Source of the DNA: Opisthocomus hoazin
Lineage: Eukaryota; Chordata; Aves; Opisthocomiformes; Opisthocomidae
DNA length: 64,000 nt
Direction: 5' to 3'
Assembly (NCBI RefSeq): GCF_030867145.1
Contig: NC_134428.1
Location: forward strand, 1,364,001 to 1,428,000
Both the position numbers and the translations under genes were made by a program. This document shows positions 9,627-20,074 of this stretch, in pieces. Within the stretch, counting starts at the first letter, position 1, and every line of letters begins with the position of its first letter. The notes below the pieces were generated by a model that did not search any database, was not told where the DNA came from, and saw only the letters and a program-made list of their open reading frames with translations.

Positions 9627-11192
9627 TCACCACACCCTGGTGGCTTGACAATTACGTCTCATATGTCCTTCTCGCCCACATCGGTAACACTTAAAGTTTC
9701 GTGGCGGCTTCGGTCGTGCCTCCGCAGCATTAACTCGAAGGGGTTGCAGAGCGGCGAACACTTGCTGTTGGATTTGCTGTTGGGCTGTGAAGGCCTGTTG
9801 TTGGGCTTGAAGGATATCGCTTCCTAACTGTTTCATAGCCTCGACCAACATAGCTTGTGGTCCTACCGGTACCCTACTCATTCTATCCAACATTAGCTCT
9901 ACTGTGGCATCAGCGGGTAAAGAACTTATGATGTTTCTAGTTTGAGTATTCGAATTCTGAATAACACACTGCCTCAGCAAAGCTGCCCTCATCCATTCCG
10001 GTACATCTGACTGTTCTATGGCACTAGTGAGGCGATCAATAAAGCTAGCAAAAGTTTCCTCCCTTCCTTGCTTAATGCCCATATAGGACGGCGAGGGCTG
10101 CGCAGTTTTGACGTGTTCAAGAGCAGCCCTAGCCGTACGCATAGCCTCCAAGCATCGCTGCGGCCCCATCTGCAGTTGTGCCCTGATTGTGACAAAAGGA
10201 CCTGCCCCCATCAGTTGTTCTACTGTTACGCCTCGCAGCGGATCGCCCTGCTCCCGCGGCGTTTGAGCGGACGCTTCACAATATCGCTGCCAATGGGCCT
10301 GCCACAACAATAACTGCGACTGAGTCATAATCATTCGCATAATAACCTTAATATCCTCAGGACAAAGCACAGCACCCCCCCATATATAATTCAACATCTG
10401 CTTAGATGGCTCGCCGTGCAAACCTGATTCATTCACCGTGTTCCGTAACTGTGACAACAATTTCCAGCCTAACGGAGCATGATTACCATGATAATCCCCA
10501 TGCGCATCTGCTTCAAACGCTACCGGAAAGGCCAAGGGGAGAAATTCCCCTGCCTCAGACGCTTCGTCTGCCACCTTCCTCCAATTAATACCCATCGGTC
10601 TCCTACAGGTCCCACTATCCTTTCCCGTTTCTTTATTCCCTTGCTCCCCCATTCCTTGCTCCATCCCTTGCTGCTCCACCTTCCGCCCTATCCCTAACTC
10701 CTTTTCTTCCTCAGCCTCTTGATTGTTACTAGACCCCTCCATCGTCACCTTCACTTTTTCCCAGCACGGAGGCTCCGGGACCTTACTCGTGCTAAATAAC
10801 CAGGCATTGTCTCCAGGGGGTGCCGTGGTTCCACTAGAAAACGAGGAACATCCCGCCTCCGGCGGGGGGGCTGACGGCTCTACCTTTTCCAACTTCTGAG
10901 TAACAACGGCCGCAAGGTTTTTCTCAACTTTATACCTCTTAATGCAATTGATAACCTCCCGCCACGGCTTCATTAACTTTTTACCTATCTTGTCATCATC
11001 AATCACCATATCCCATAACACGTCTCCAAAATCCCTCCACTCCTTCTCCTCAAATAATGAATCTGGAGTCTTAAAAAACCCCTTGAGCTTACCGGTTGCC
11101 ACTAGTCCCGCTAGCTGTTTAATACAACCAAGCTCTACTCCCCGCTTTTCTAAAAAGCGCTGTAATAACTCTAGGGCTACTTCCTTATCCAT
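9627..11192 (-). CDS. gag: Gag polyprotein, probably prematurely terminated
   Basis: A 521-codon frame from the first ATG after the leader. Residues 1-100 are a matrix-like region. A PSAP late-domain motif lies at 106-109. After a low-complexity Glu/Gln/Gly region, the capsid begins near 218. The major homology region is at 375-388 (QGREETF...DRL), a Gln-rich linker at 463-477, and one CCHC zinc knuckle at C502, C505, H510 and C515. The frame stops six codons after that knuckle (TGA 9627-9629). It then remains open for about 70 codons to a TAG at 9414-9416 and is Pro/Gln/Ala-rich, like the normal end of a betaretroviral Gag, so the TGA is probably a nonsense change. The N-terminus is Met-Asp, without the Met-Gly myristoylation site usual in betaretroviruses. 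Confidence 0.9.
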   Translation of the reverse strand: MDKEVALELLQRFLEKRGVELGCIKQLAGLVATGKLKGFFKTPDSLFEEKEWRDFGDVLWDMVIDDDKIGKKLMKPWREVINCIKRYKVEKNLAAVVTQKLEKVEPSAPPPEAGCSSFSSGTTAPPGDNAWLFSTSKVPEPPCWEKVKVTMEGSSNNQEAEEEKELGIGRKVEQQGMEQGMGEQGNKETGKDSGTCRRPMGINWRKVADEASEAGEFLPLAFPVAFEADAHGDYHGNHAPLGWKLLSQLRNTVNESGLHGEPSKQMLNYIWGGAVLCPEDIKVIMRMIMTQSQLLLWQAHWQRYCEASAQTPREQGDPLRGVTVEQLMGAGPFVTIRAQLQMGPQRCLEAMRTARAALEHVKTAQPSPSYMGIKQGREETFASFIDRLTSAIEQSDVPEWMRAALLRQCVIQNSNTQTRNIISSLPADATVELMLDRMSRVPVGPQAMLVEAMKQLGSDILQAQQQAFTAQQQIQQQVFAALQPLRVNAAEARPKPPRNFKCYRCGREGHMRRNCQATRVW

Positions 11193-11408
11193 ACCTTTAA
11201 CAATAAGCCTTTATCCTTTAACAACAATTAAAAACATATACCTGCCGAAGCGATATCATTGCAGCCCTTAACCTGTAGCCCTTGCGGTGGCGAGCGTACG
11301 CAAAATCACGTAGTCAGGCTCCTAAGTCGACACACCACAGCGCAGTGTTCGGTCGCTTCTGCCCCCTGGTCGCTGCTCCCAGTGCCCCGCTCCTTGCCGC
11401 TGCTCCAG
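11193..11408 (-). other. Proviral 5' leader
   Basis: A non-coding stretch of 216 bases between the primer site and the gag start codon. It is expected to hold the packaging signal and the splice donor for subgenomic RNA, but I could not pin either down from the sequence. Confidence 0.6.
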
Positions 11409-11426
11409 GTCCCTGTTCGGGCGCCA
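11409..11426 (-). other. Primer binding site, tRNA-Lys3 type
   Basis: In element sense the 18 bases read TGGCGCCCGAACAGGGAC, two bases inside the 5' LTR. This is the classical complement of the 3' end of tRNA-Lys3, the type used by MMTV and lentiviruses. It supports a betaretrovirus-like identity when combined with the dUTPase-protease arrangement. Confidence 0.93.
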
Positions 11427-11428
11427 AA

Positions 11429-11792
11429 TGTCGGGGCGATCGGCTAAGTCCTGCCCCGAGGGTCGCGAACCTGGAGAAGCGGCGGAAGAATGCAGCCGAC
11501 TCAATGTGAGTGATAAGCAAGCTTCGTTTATTACAGTTTGGTTACACAATTTATAGAGTGATTAATTAGCTACTACATATTGCAAAGTTAGAGCTCATTA
11601 TTGGCTAGCCAGCTAAATGTCAACTCCGCCCATACTCCCTCATTCTTCTCCAGCTGCATCTTGTTTTTCACATTCTTGCTAACCGCAGAGTTGATTTGTT
11701 AAATTCCTTGTTCTGTCAAGGACACCGTGTGCTAAGCTTAAAATGGATTTTCTACAACAAGCAATTCGGTCGAGCCTTGCCATCCCCCCACA
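11429..11792 (-). repeat. 5' LTR of the provirus (364 bp)
   Basis: The right-hand LTR in window coordinates is the 5' LTR of this minus-strand element. It has TG...CA ends and one mismatch to the other LTR (11672). The promoter TATA element is at 11550-11555 and the AATAAA at 11527-11532. Confidence 0.95.
11550..11555 (-). promoter_or_regulatory. LTR TATA box
   Basis: TATAAA in element sense within CTCTATAAATTG, 23 bases upstream of the AATAAA. Transcription from here would run toward lower coordinates through gag. The same element is at 5643-5648 in the 3' LTR. Confidence 0.65.
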
Positions 11793-11797
11793 CGTGC
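11793..11797. repeat. Target site duplication, right copy (CGTGC)
   Basis: It matches 5517-5521 exactly. The satellite resumes with AAAGGGCCTCTAGC, as in the empty paralogous sites at about 2450 and 14470. Confidence 0.9.
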
Positions 11798-11904
11798 AAA
11801 GGGCCTCTAGCAGCCCTGCTCTGAAAATGCGAACGTCTGCAGATAGCTCGCAGCCAGAAAGAGCTAGTCTGGAAAGCTGTTGCTCAGCCTCATCTGCCCA
11901 TGGC

Positions 11905-14300
11905 ACTGCTCGCACAGAGGCACAGAGACTGGGGCTACTTGCTTGTCTTGCCTCCTCAAACTTGAAACTTAACTTTGGGGGTCCCTGCAGGGGGCCTGCT
12001 GGAGCCTTGCTCCGAAAATGCGAATGTCTGCAGATAGCTGGCAGCCAGAAAGAGCTAGCCTGGAAAGCAGTTGATCACCTTCATCTGCCCATGGCACTGC
12101 TCGCAGAGAGGCAGAGAGACTGAGGCTGCTTGCTTGTCTTGCCCCTTAAACTTCAAATGTAGATAAGGTGGTCCGTGCTGGGCGCCTCCTTCCGCCCTGC
12201 TGTGAAAATGCGAAAGTGTGCAGATAGCTCGCAGCCAGAAAGAGCTAGCCTGGAAAGCTGTTGCTCAGCCTCATCTGCCCATGGCACTGCTCGCAGAGAG
12301 GCACAGAGACTGGGGCTGCTTCCTTGTCTTTCCACTTCAAAATTCAAATGTAGCTAAGGTGGTCCGTGCAGAGGGCTACTGCGGCGCTGCTCCGAAAATG
12401 CGAACGTCTGCAGATAGCTCTCAGGCAGAAAGAGCTAGCCTGGAAAGCTGTTGCTAAGCCTCATCTGCCCATGGCACTGCTCGCACAGAGGCACAGAGAC
12501 TGGGGCTGCTTGCTTCTCTTTCCCCCTCAAACTTCAAACGTAAATTAGGATGTCCTTGCAGGGGGCCTGCAGCAGACCTGGTCTGAAAATGCGAACGTCT
12601 GCAGATAGATCGCAGCCAGAAAAAGCTGGCCTGTAAAGCTGTTGCTCAGCCTCATCTGCCCATGGCACTGCTCGCAGAGAGGCACAGAGACTGGGGCTGC
12701 TTGCTTGTCTTGCCCCCTCAAACTTCAAATGTAGCTTTGGGGGTCCGTGAAGGGGGCCTCCGGCAGCCCTGCTCCAAAAATGCGAACGTCTGCAGATAGC
12801 TCGCAGCCAGAAAGAGCTAGCCTGGAAAGCTGTTGCTAAGCCTCATCTGCCCATGGTACTGCTCGCACAGAGGCACAGAGACTGGGGCTACTTGCTTGTC
12901 TTGCCTCCTCAAACTTCAAACGTAACTTTGGGGATCCCTGCAGGGGGCCTGCTGGAGCCTTGCTCCGAAAATGCGAACGTCTGCAGATAGCTGGCAGCCA
13001 GAAAGAGCTAGCCTGGAAAGCTGTTGCTTAGCCTCATCTGCCCATGGCACTGCTCGCACAGAGGCACAGAGACTGGGGCTGCTTGCTTGTCTTGCCCCTT
13101 AAACTTCAAACATATCTTCTGGGGTCCATGCAGCGGGCTCCTGCAGGCCTGCTACGAATATGCGAATGTCTGCAGATAGCTCACAGCCAGAAAGAGCTAG
13201 GCTGGAAAGCTGTTCCTCAGCCTCATCTGCCCATGGCACTGCTCGCACAGAGGCACAGAGACTGAGGCTGCTTGCTTTTCTTGCCACCTCAAACTTCAAA
13301 TATACCTTTGGGCGTTTGTACAGGGGGCCTCCGGCAAGCCTGCTCTGAAAATGTGAACGTCTGCAGATAGCTCGCAGGCAGAAAGAGCTAGCCTGGAAAG
13401 CTGTTGCTTAGCCTCATCTGCCCATGGCACTGCTCGCACAGAGGCACAGAGACTGGGGCTGCTTGCTTGTCTTGCCCCTTAAACTTCAAATGTATATTAG
13501 GTTGTCCGTGCTGGGCGCCTCCGGCAGCCCTGCTGTGAAAATGCGAAAGTGTGCAGATAGCTCGCAGCAAGAAAGAGCTAGCCTGGAAAGCTGTTGCTCA
13601 GCCTCATCTGCCCATGGCACTGCTCGCAGAGAGGCACAGAGACTGGGGCTGCTTGCTTGTCTTGCCACCTCAAAATTCAAATGTAGCTAAGGTGGTCCGT
13701 GCAGAGGGCTACTGCGGCGCTGCTCCGAAAATGCGAACGTCTGCAGATAGCTCGCAGACAGAAAGGGCTAATCTGGAAAGCTGTTGCTAAGCCTCATCTG
13801 CCCATGGCACTGCTCGCACAGAGGCACAGAGACTGGGGCTGCTTGCTTCTCTTTCCCCCTCAAACTTCAAACGTAAATTAGGTTGTCCTTGCAGGGGGCC
13901 TGCAGCAGACCTCGTGTGAAAATGCGAACGTCTGCAGATAGCTCGTAGGCAGAAAGAGCTAGCCTGGAAAGCTGTTGCTCAGCCTCATCAGTCCATGGCA
14001 CTGCTCGCGCAGAGAGACAGAGACTGGGGCTTCTTGCTTGTCTTGCTACACCAAACTTGGAAAGTCATTTGGGAATGAGGGAGGTCCCTGGCAGGCTCCT
14101 TTCACAGCCCTGCTTCGAAAATGTGAACGTCTGCAGATAGCTCGCAGCCAGAAAAAGCTGGCCTGTAAAGCTGTTGCTCAGCCTCATCTGCCCATTGCAC
14201 TGCTCCCACAGAGGCACAGAGACTGGGGCTGCTTGCTTGTCTTGCCACCTCAAATTTCAAACGTAGGTTAGGGAGTCCGTGCTGGGAGCCTCCGGCAGCC
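11905..14300. repeat. 2.4-kb satellite block recurring at +4784 bp
   Basis: The monomer order here recurs at about 16.69-19.08 kb (offset 4784 bp, about 25 monomers) and again at about 22.82-25.21 kb (a further 6128 bp). Landmarks are the unusual monomers with CTTGAAACTTAACTTTGG, the one with AAAGTGTGCAGATAG, and the one with ACATATCTTCTGGGG. Edges are approximate. Confidence 0.8.
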
Positions 14301-17300
14301 CTACTTTGAAAATGCGAACGTCTGCAGATAGCTCGCAGGCAGAAAGAGCTAGCCTGGAAAGCTGTTGCTCAGCCTCATCTGCCCATGGCACTGCTCGCAC
14401 AGAGGCACAGAGACTGGGGCTGCTTGCTTGTCTTGCCACCTTCAACATCAAATGTATATTTGGGGGTCCGTGCAAAGGGCCTCTAGCAGCCCTGCTCTGA
14501 AAATGCGAACGTCTGCAGATAGCTCGCAGCCAGAAAGAGCTATCCTGGAAAGCTGTTGCTCAGCCTCATCTGCCCATGGCACTGCTCGCACAGAGGCACA
14601 GAGACTGGAGCTGCTTGCTTGTCTTGCCCCGTCAAACTTCAAAAGTATCTTTGGGGGTCCGTGCAGCGGGCTCCTGCAGGCCTGCTACGAATATGTGAAG
14701 GTCTGCAGGTAGATCGCAGACAGAAAGAGCTAGCCTGGAAAGCTGTTGCTCAGCCTCATCTGCCCATGGCACTGCTCGCACAGAGGCACAGAGACTGCGG
14801 CTGCTTGCTTGTGTTGCACCCTCAGACTTCAAAAGTATCTTTGGGGTCCGTGCCTGAGGTCTCCAGCAGCCCTGCTCCGAATATGCGAACGTCTGCAGAT
14901 AGATCGCAGACAGAAAGAGCTAGCCTGGAAAGCAGTTGCTCAGCCTCATCTGCCCATGGCACTGCTCGCACAGAGGCACAGAGACTTTGGCTGCTTGCTT
15001 GTCTTGCACACTCAAAATTCAGACGTAGCTGAGGTGGTCTGTGCCGGGCGCTGCCGGCAGCCCTGCTCTGCATATGCGAACGTCTGCAGACAGATTGCAG
15101 GCAGAAAGAGCTAGCCTGGAAAGCTGTTGCTCAGCCTCATCAGTCCATGGCACTGCTCGCGCAGAGAGACAGAGACTGGGGCTTCTTGCTTGTCGTGCTA
15201 CACCAAACTTGGAAAGTCATTTGGGAATGAGGGAGGTCCCTGGCAGGCTCCTTTCACAGCCCTGCTTCGAAAATGTGAACGTCTGCAGATAGCTCGCAGC
15301 CAGAAAAAGCTGGCCTGTAAAGCTGTTGCTCAGCCTCATCTGCCCATTGCACTGCTCCCACAGAGGCACAGAGACTGGGGCTGCTTGCTTGTCTTGCCAC
15401 CTCAAACTTCAAACGTAGGTTAGGGGGTCCGTGCCGGGAGCCTACGGCAGCCCTGCTTTGAAAATGCGAATGTCTGCAGATAGCTCGCAGCCAGAAAAAG
15501 CTGGCCTGTAAAGCTGTTGCTCAGCCTCATCTGCCCATGACACTGCTCGCACAGAGGCACAGAGACTGCGGCTGCTTGCTTGTCTTGCCACCTCAAACTT
15601 CAAACGTAGCTTTTGGGGTCGCTGCATGGGGCCGCTGGAGCCTTGCTCTGAAAATGCGAACGTCTGCAGATAGCTCGCAGGCAGAAAGAGCTAGCCTGGA
15701 AAGCTGTTGCTAAGCCTCATCTGCCCATGGCACTGCTCGCACAGAGGCACAGAGACTGGGGCTGCTTGCTTGTCTTGCCCCCCCAAACTTCACATGTATA
15801 TTTGGTGGTCCGTGCTGGGCGCCTCCGTCAGCCCTGCTGTGAAAATGCGAACGTGTGCAGATAGCTCGCAGGCAGAAAGAGCTAGCCTGGAAAGCTGTTG
15901 CTCAGCCTCATCTGCCCATGGCACTGCTCGCAGAGAGGCACAGAGACTAGTTCTGCTTCCTTGTCTTGCCACCTCAAAATTCAAATGTATCTAAGGTGGT
16001 CCGTGCAGGGGGCTACGGCGGCGCAGCTCCGAAAATGCGAACGTCTGCAGATAGTTCGCAGGCAGAAAGTTCTAGCCTGGAAAGCTGTTGCTCAGCCTCA
16101 TCTGCCCATGGCAATGCTCGCACAGAGGCACAGAAACTGGGGCTGCTTCCTTGTCTTGCCACCTCAAAATTCAAATGTAGCTAAGGTGGTCCGTGCAGAG
16201 GGCTACTGCGGCGCTGCTCCGAAAATGCGAAAGTCTGCAGATAGCTCGCAGCCGGAAAGAGCTAGCCTGGAAAGCTGTTGCTCAGCCTCATCTGCCCAAG
16301 GCACTGCTCGCACAGAGGCACAGAGACTGGGGCTGCTTGCTTCTCTTTCCCCCTCAAACTTCAAACGTAAACTAGGTTGTCCTTGCAGGGGGCCTGCAGC
16401 AGACCTGGTGTGAAAATGCGAACGTCTGCAGATAGCTCGCAAGCAGAAGGGGCTAGCCTGGAAAGCTGTTGCTCAGTCTCATCTGCCCGCCCATGGCACT
16501 GCTCACACAGAGGCACAGAGACTGGGGCTGCTTGCTTGTCTTGCCAACTCAAACTTCAAACGTAGCTTAGGACGTACGTGCCGGGCGCCTCCGGCAGCCC
16601 TGGTGTGAAAATGCGAACGTCTGCAGATAGCTGTCAGGCAGAAGGTGCTAGCCTGGAAAGCTGTTGCTCAGCCTCATCTGCCCATGGCACTACTCGCACA
16701 GAGGCACAGAGACTGGGGCTGCTTGCTTGTCTTGCCTCCTCAAACTTGAAACTTAACTTTGGGGGTCCCTGCAGGGGGCCTGCTGGAGCCTTGCTCCGAA
16801 AATGCGAATGTCTGCAGATAGCTGGCAGCCAGAAAGAGCTAGCCTGGAAAGCAGTTGATCACCTTCATCTGCCCATGGCACTGCTCGCAGAGAGGCAGAG
16901 AGACTGAGGCTGCTTGCTTGTCTTGCCCCTTAAACTTCAAATGTAGATAAGGTGGTCCGTGCTGGGCGCCTCCTTCCGCCCTGCTGTGAAAATGCGAAAG
17001 TGTGCAGATAGCTCGCAGCCAGAAAGAGCCAGCCTGGAAAGCTGTTGCTCATCCTCATCTGCCCATGGCACTGCTCGCAGAGAGGCACAGAGACTGGGGC
17101 TGCTTCCTTGTCTTTCCACTTCAAAATTCAAATGTAGCTAAGGTGGTCCGTGCAGAGGGCTACTGCGGCGCTGCTCCGAAAATGCGAACGTCTGCAGATA
17201 GCTCTCAGGCAGAAAGAGCTAGCCTGGAAAGCTGTTGCTCAGCCTCATCTGCCCATGGCACTGCTCGCACAGAGGCACAGAGACTGGGGCTGCTTGCTTC

Positions 17301-20074
17301 TCTTTCCCCCTCAAACTTCAAACGTAAATTAGGATGTCCTTGCAGGGGGCCTGCAGCAGACCTGGTCTGAAAATGCGAACGTCTGCAGATAGATCGCAGC
17401 CAGAAAAAGCTGGCCTGTAAAGCTGTTGCTCAGCCTCATCTGCCCATGGCACTGCTCGCAGAGAGGCACAGAGACTGGGGCTGCTTGCTTGTCTTGCCCC
17501 CTCAAACTTCAAATGTAGCTTTGGGGGTCCGTGAAGGGGGCCTCTGGCAGCCCTGCTCCAAAAATGCGAACGTCTGCAGATAGCTCGCAGCCAGAAAGAG
17601 CTAGCCTGGAAAGCTGTTGCTAAGCCTCATCTGCCCATGGTACTGCTCGCACAGAGGCACAGAGACTGGGGCTACTTGCTTGTCTTGCCTCCTCAAACTT
17701 CAAACGTAACTTTGGGGATCCCTGCAGGGGGCCTGCTGGAGCCTTGCTCCGAAAATGCGAACGTCTGCAGATAGCTGGCAGCCAGAAAGAGCTAGCCTGG
17801 AAAGCTGTTGCTTAGCCTCATCTGCCCATGGCACTGCTCGCACAGAGGCACAGAGACTGGGGCTGCTTGCTTGTCTTGCCCCTTAAACTTCAAACATATC
17901 TTCTGGGGTCCATGCAGCGGGCTCCTGCAGGCCTGCTACGAATATGCGAATGTCTGCAGATAGCTCACAGCCAGAAAGAGCTAGGCTGGAAAGCTGTTCC
18001 TCAGCCTCATCTGCCCATGGCACTGCTCGCACAGAGGCACAGAGACTGAGGCTGCTTGCTTTTCTTGCCACCTCAAACTTCAAATATACCTTTGGGCGTT
18101 TGTACAGGGGGCCTCCGGCAAGCCTGCTCTGAAAATGTGAACGTCTGCAGATAGCTCGCAGCCAGAAAGAGCTAGCCTGGAAAGCTGTTGCTTAGCCTCA
18201 TCTGCCCATGGCACTGCTCGCACAGAGGCACAGAGACTGGGGCTGCTTGCTTGTCTTGCCCCTTAAACTTCAAATGTATATTAGGTTGTCCGTGCTGGGC
18301 GCCTCCGGCAGCCCTGCTGTGAAAATGCGAAAGTGTGCAGATAGCTCGCAGCAAGAAAGAGCTAGCCTGGAAAGCTGTTGCTCAGCCTCATCTGCCCATG
18401 GCACTGCTCGCAGAGAGGCACAGAGACTGGGGCTGCTTGCTTGTCTTGCCACCTCAAAATTCAAATGTAGCTAAGGTGGTCCGTGCAGAGGGCTACTGCG
18501 GCGCTGCTCCGAAAATGCGAACGTCTGCAGATAGCTCGCAGACAGAAAGGGCTAATCTGGAAAGCTGTTGCTAAGCCTCATCTGCCCATGGCACTGCTCG
18601 CACAGAGGCACAGAGACTGGGGCTGCTTGCTTCTCTTTCCCCCTCAAACTTCAAACGTAAATTAGGTTGTCCTTGCAGGGGGCCTGCAGCAGACCTCGTG
18701 TGAAAATGCGAACGTCTGCAGATAGCTCGTAGGCAGAAAGAGCTAGCCTGGAAAGCTGTTGCTCAGCCTCATCAGTCCATGGCACTGCTCGCGCAGAGAG
18801 ACAGAGACTGGGGCTTCTTGCTTGTCTTGCTACACCAAACTTGGAAAGTCATTTGGGAATGAGGGAGGTCCCTGGCAGGCTCCTTTCACAGCCCTGCTTC
18901 GAAAATGTGAACGTCTGCAGATAGCTCGCAGCCAGAAAAAGCTGGCCTGTAAAGCTGTTGCTCAGCCTCATCTGCCCATTGCACTGCTCCCACAGAGGCA
19001 CAGAGACTGGGGCTGCTTGCTTGTCTTGCCACCTCAAAATTCAAACGTAGGTTAGGGGGTCCGTGCTGGGAGCCTCCGGCAGCCCTGCTTTGAAAATGCG
19101 AACGTCTGCAGATAGCTCGCAGCCAGAAAGAGCTAGCCTCGAAAGCTGTTGCTCAGTCTCATCTGCCCATGGCACTGCTCGCACAGAGGCACAGAGACTG
19201 GGGCTGCTTGCTTGTCTTGCCACCTCAAATTTCAAACGTAGGTTAGGGAGTCCGTGCCGGGAGCCTCCGGCAGCCCTACTTTGAAAATGCGAACGACTGC
19301 AGATAGCTTGCAGGCAGAAAGAGCTAGCCTGGAAAGCTGTTGCTCAGCCTCATCTGCCCATGGCACTGCTCGCACAGAGGCACAGAGACTGGGGCTGCTT
19401 GCTTGTCTTGCCACCTTCAACATCAAATGTATATTTGGGGGTCCGTGCAAAGGGCCTCTAGCAGCCCTGCTCTGAAAATGCGAACGTCTGCAGATAGCTC
19501 GCAGCCAGAAAGAGCTATCCTGGAAAGCTGTTGCTCAGCCTCATCTGCCCATGGCACTGCTCGCACAGAGGCACAGAGACTGGAGCTGCTTGCTTGTCTT
19601 GCCCCGTCAAACTTCAAAAGTATCTTTGGGGGTCCGTGCAGCGGGCTCCTGCAGGCCTGCTACGAATATGTGAAGGTCTGCAGATAGATCGCAGACAGAA
19701 AGAGCTAGCCTGGAAAGCTGTTGCTCAGCCTCATCTGCCCATGGCACTGCTCACACAGAGGCACAGAGACTGGGGCTGCTTGCTGGTCTTGTCCCCTCCA
19801 AATTCAAACGTAGCTTAGGTGGTCCTTGCAGGGGGCCTCCGGCAGGCCTTCTCCGAATATGCGAACGTCTGCAGATAGATCGCAGACAGAAAGAGCTAGC
19901 CTGGAAAGCAGTTGCTCAGCCTCATCTGCCCATGGCACTGCTCGCACAGAGGCACAGAGACTTTGGCTGCTTGCTTGTCTTGCACACTCAAAATTCAGAC
20001 GTATCTGAGGTGGTCTGTGCCGGGCGCTGCCGGCAGCCCTGCTCTGAATATGCGAACGTCTGCAGACAGATTGC
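13947..20074. repeat. Higher-order repeat, copy A (6128 bp, about 32 monomers)
   Basis: Every distinctive monomer in this span recurs 6128 bp downstream in the same order. I found only isolated differences, such as 14707 (G versus A at 20835), 15071 (C versus A at 21199) and 20004 (T versus G at 26132). Identity between copies is therefore far higher than between neighbouring monomers within a copy, which defines a higher-order repeat. The left edge is where identity at this offset starts, near the AGGCAGAAAGAGC at about 13947. Confidence 0.88.

Larger units (their letters stand above)
5522..11792 (-). mobile_element. Betaretrovirus-like (class II) endogenous retrovirus, env-deleted
   Basis: This is a complete LTR-to-LTR provirus of 6271 bp transcribed from the minus strand. 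In element order it has a 5' LTR (11429-11792), a Lys3-type primer site, a leader, gag, dUTPase-protease in the -1 frame, pol in a further -1 frame, an env tail, a polypurine tract and a 3' LTR (5522-5885). The two LTRs are the same length and differ at one position (5765 versus 11672), so the insertion is young. The gag/pro/pol frame order, with dUTPase fused ahead of protease, is characteristic of betaretroviruses and class II ERVs. Breaks are a TGA in gag at 9627-9629, a TGA in pol at 7178-7180, and loss of nearly all of env. It lies inside the satellite array. Confidence 0.95.
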
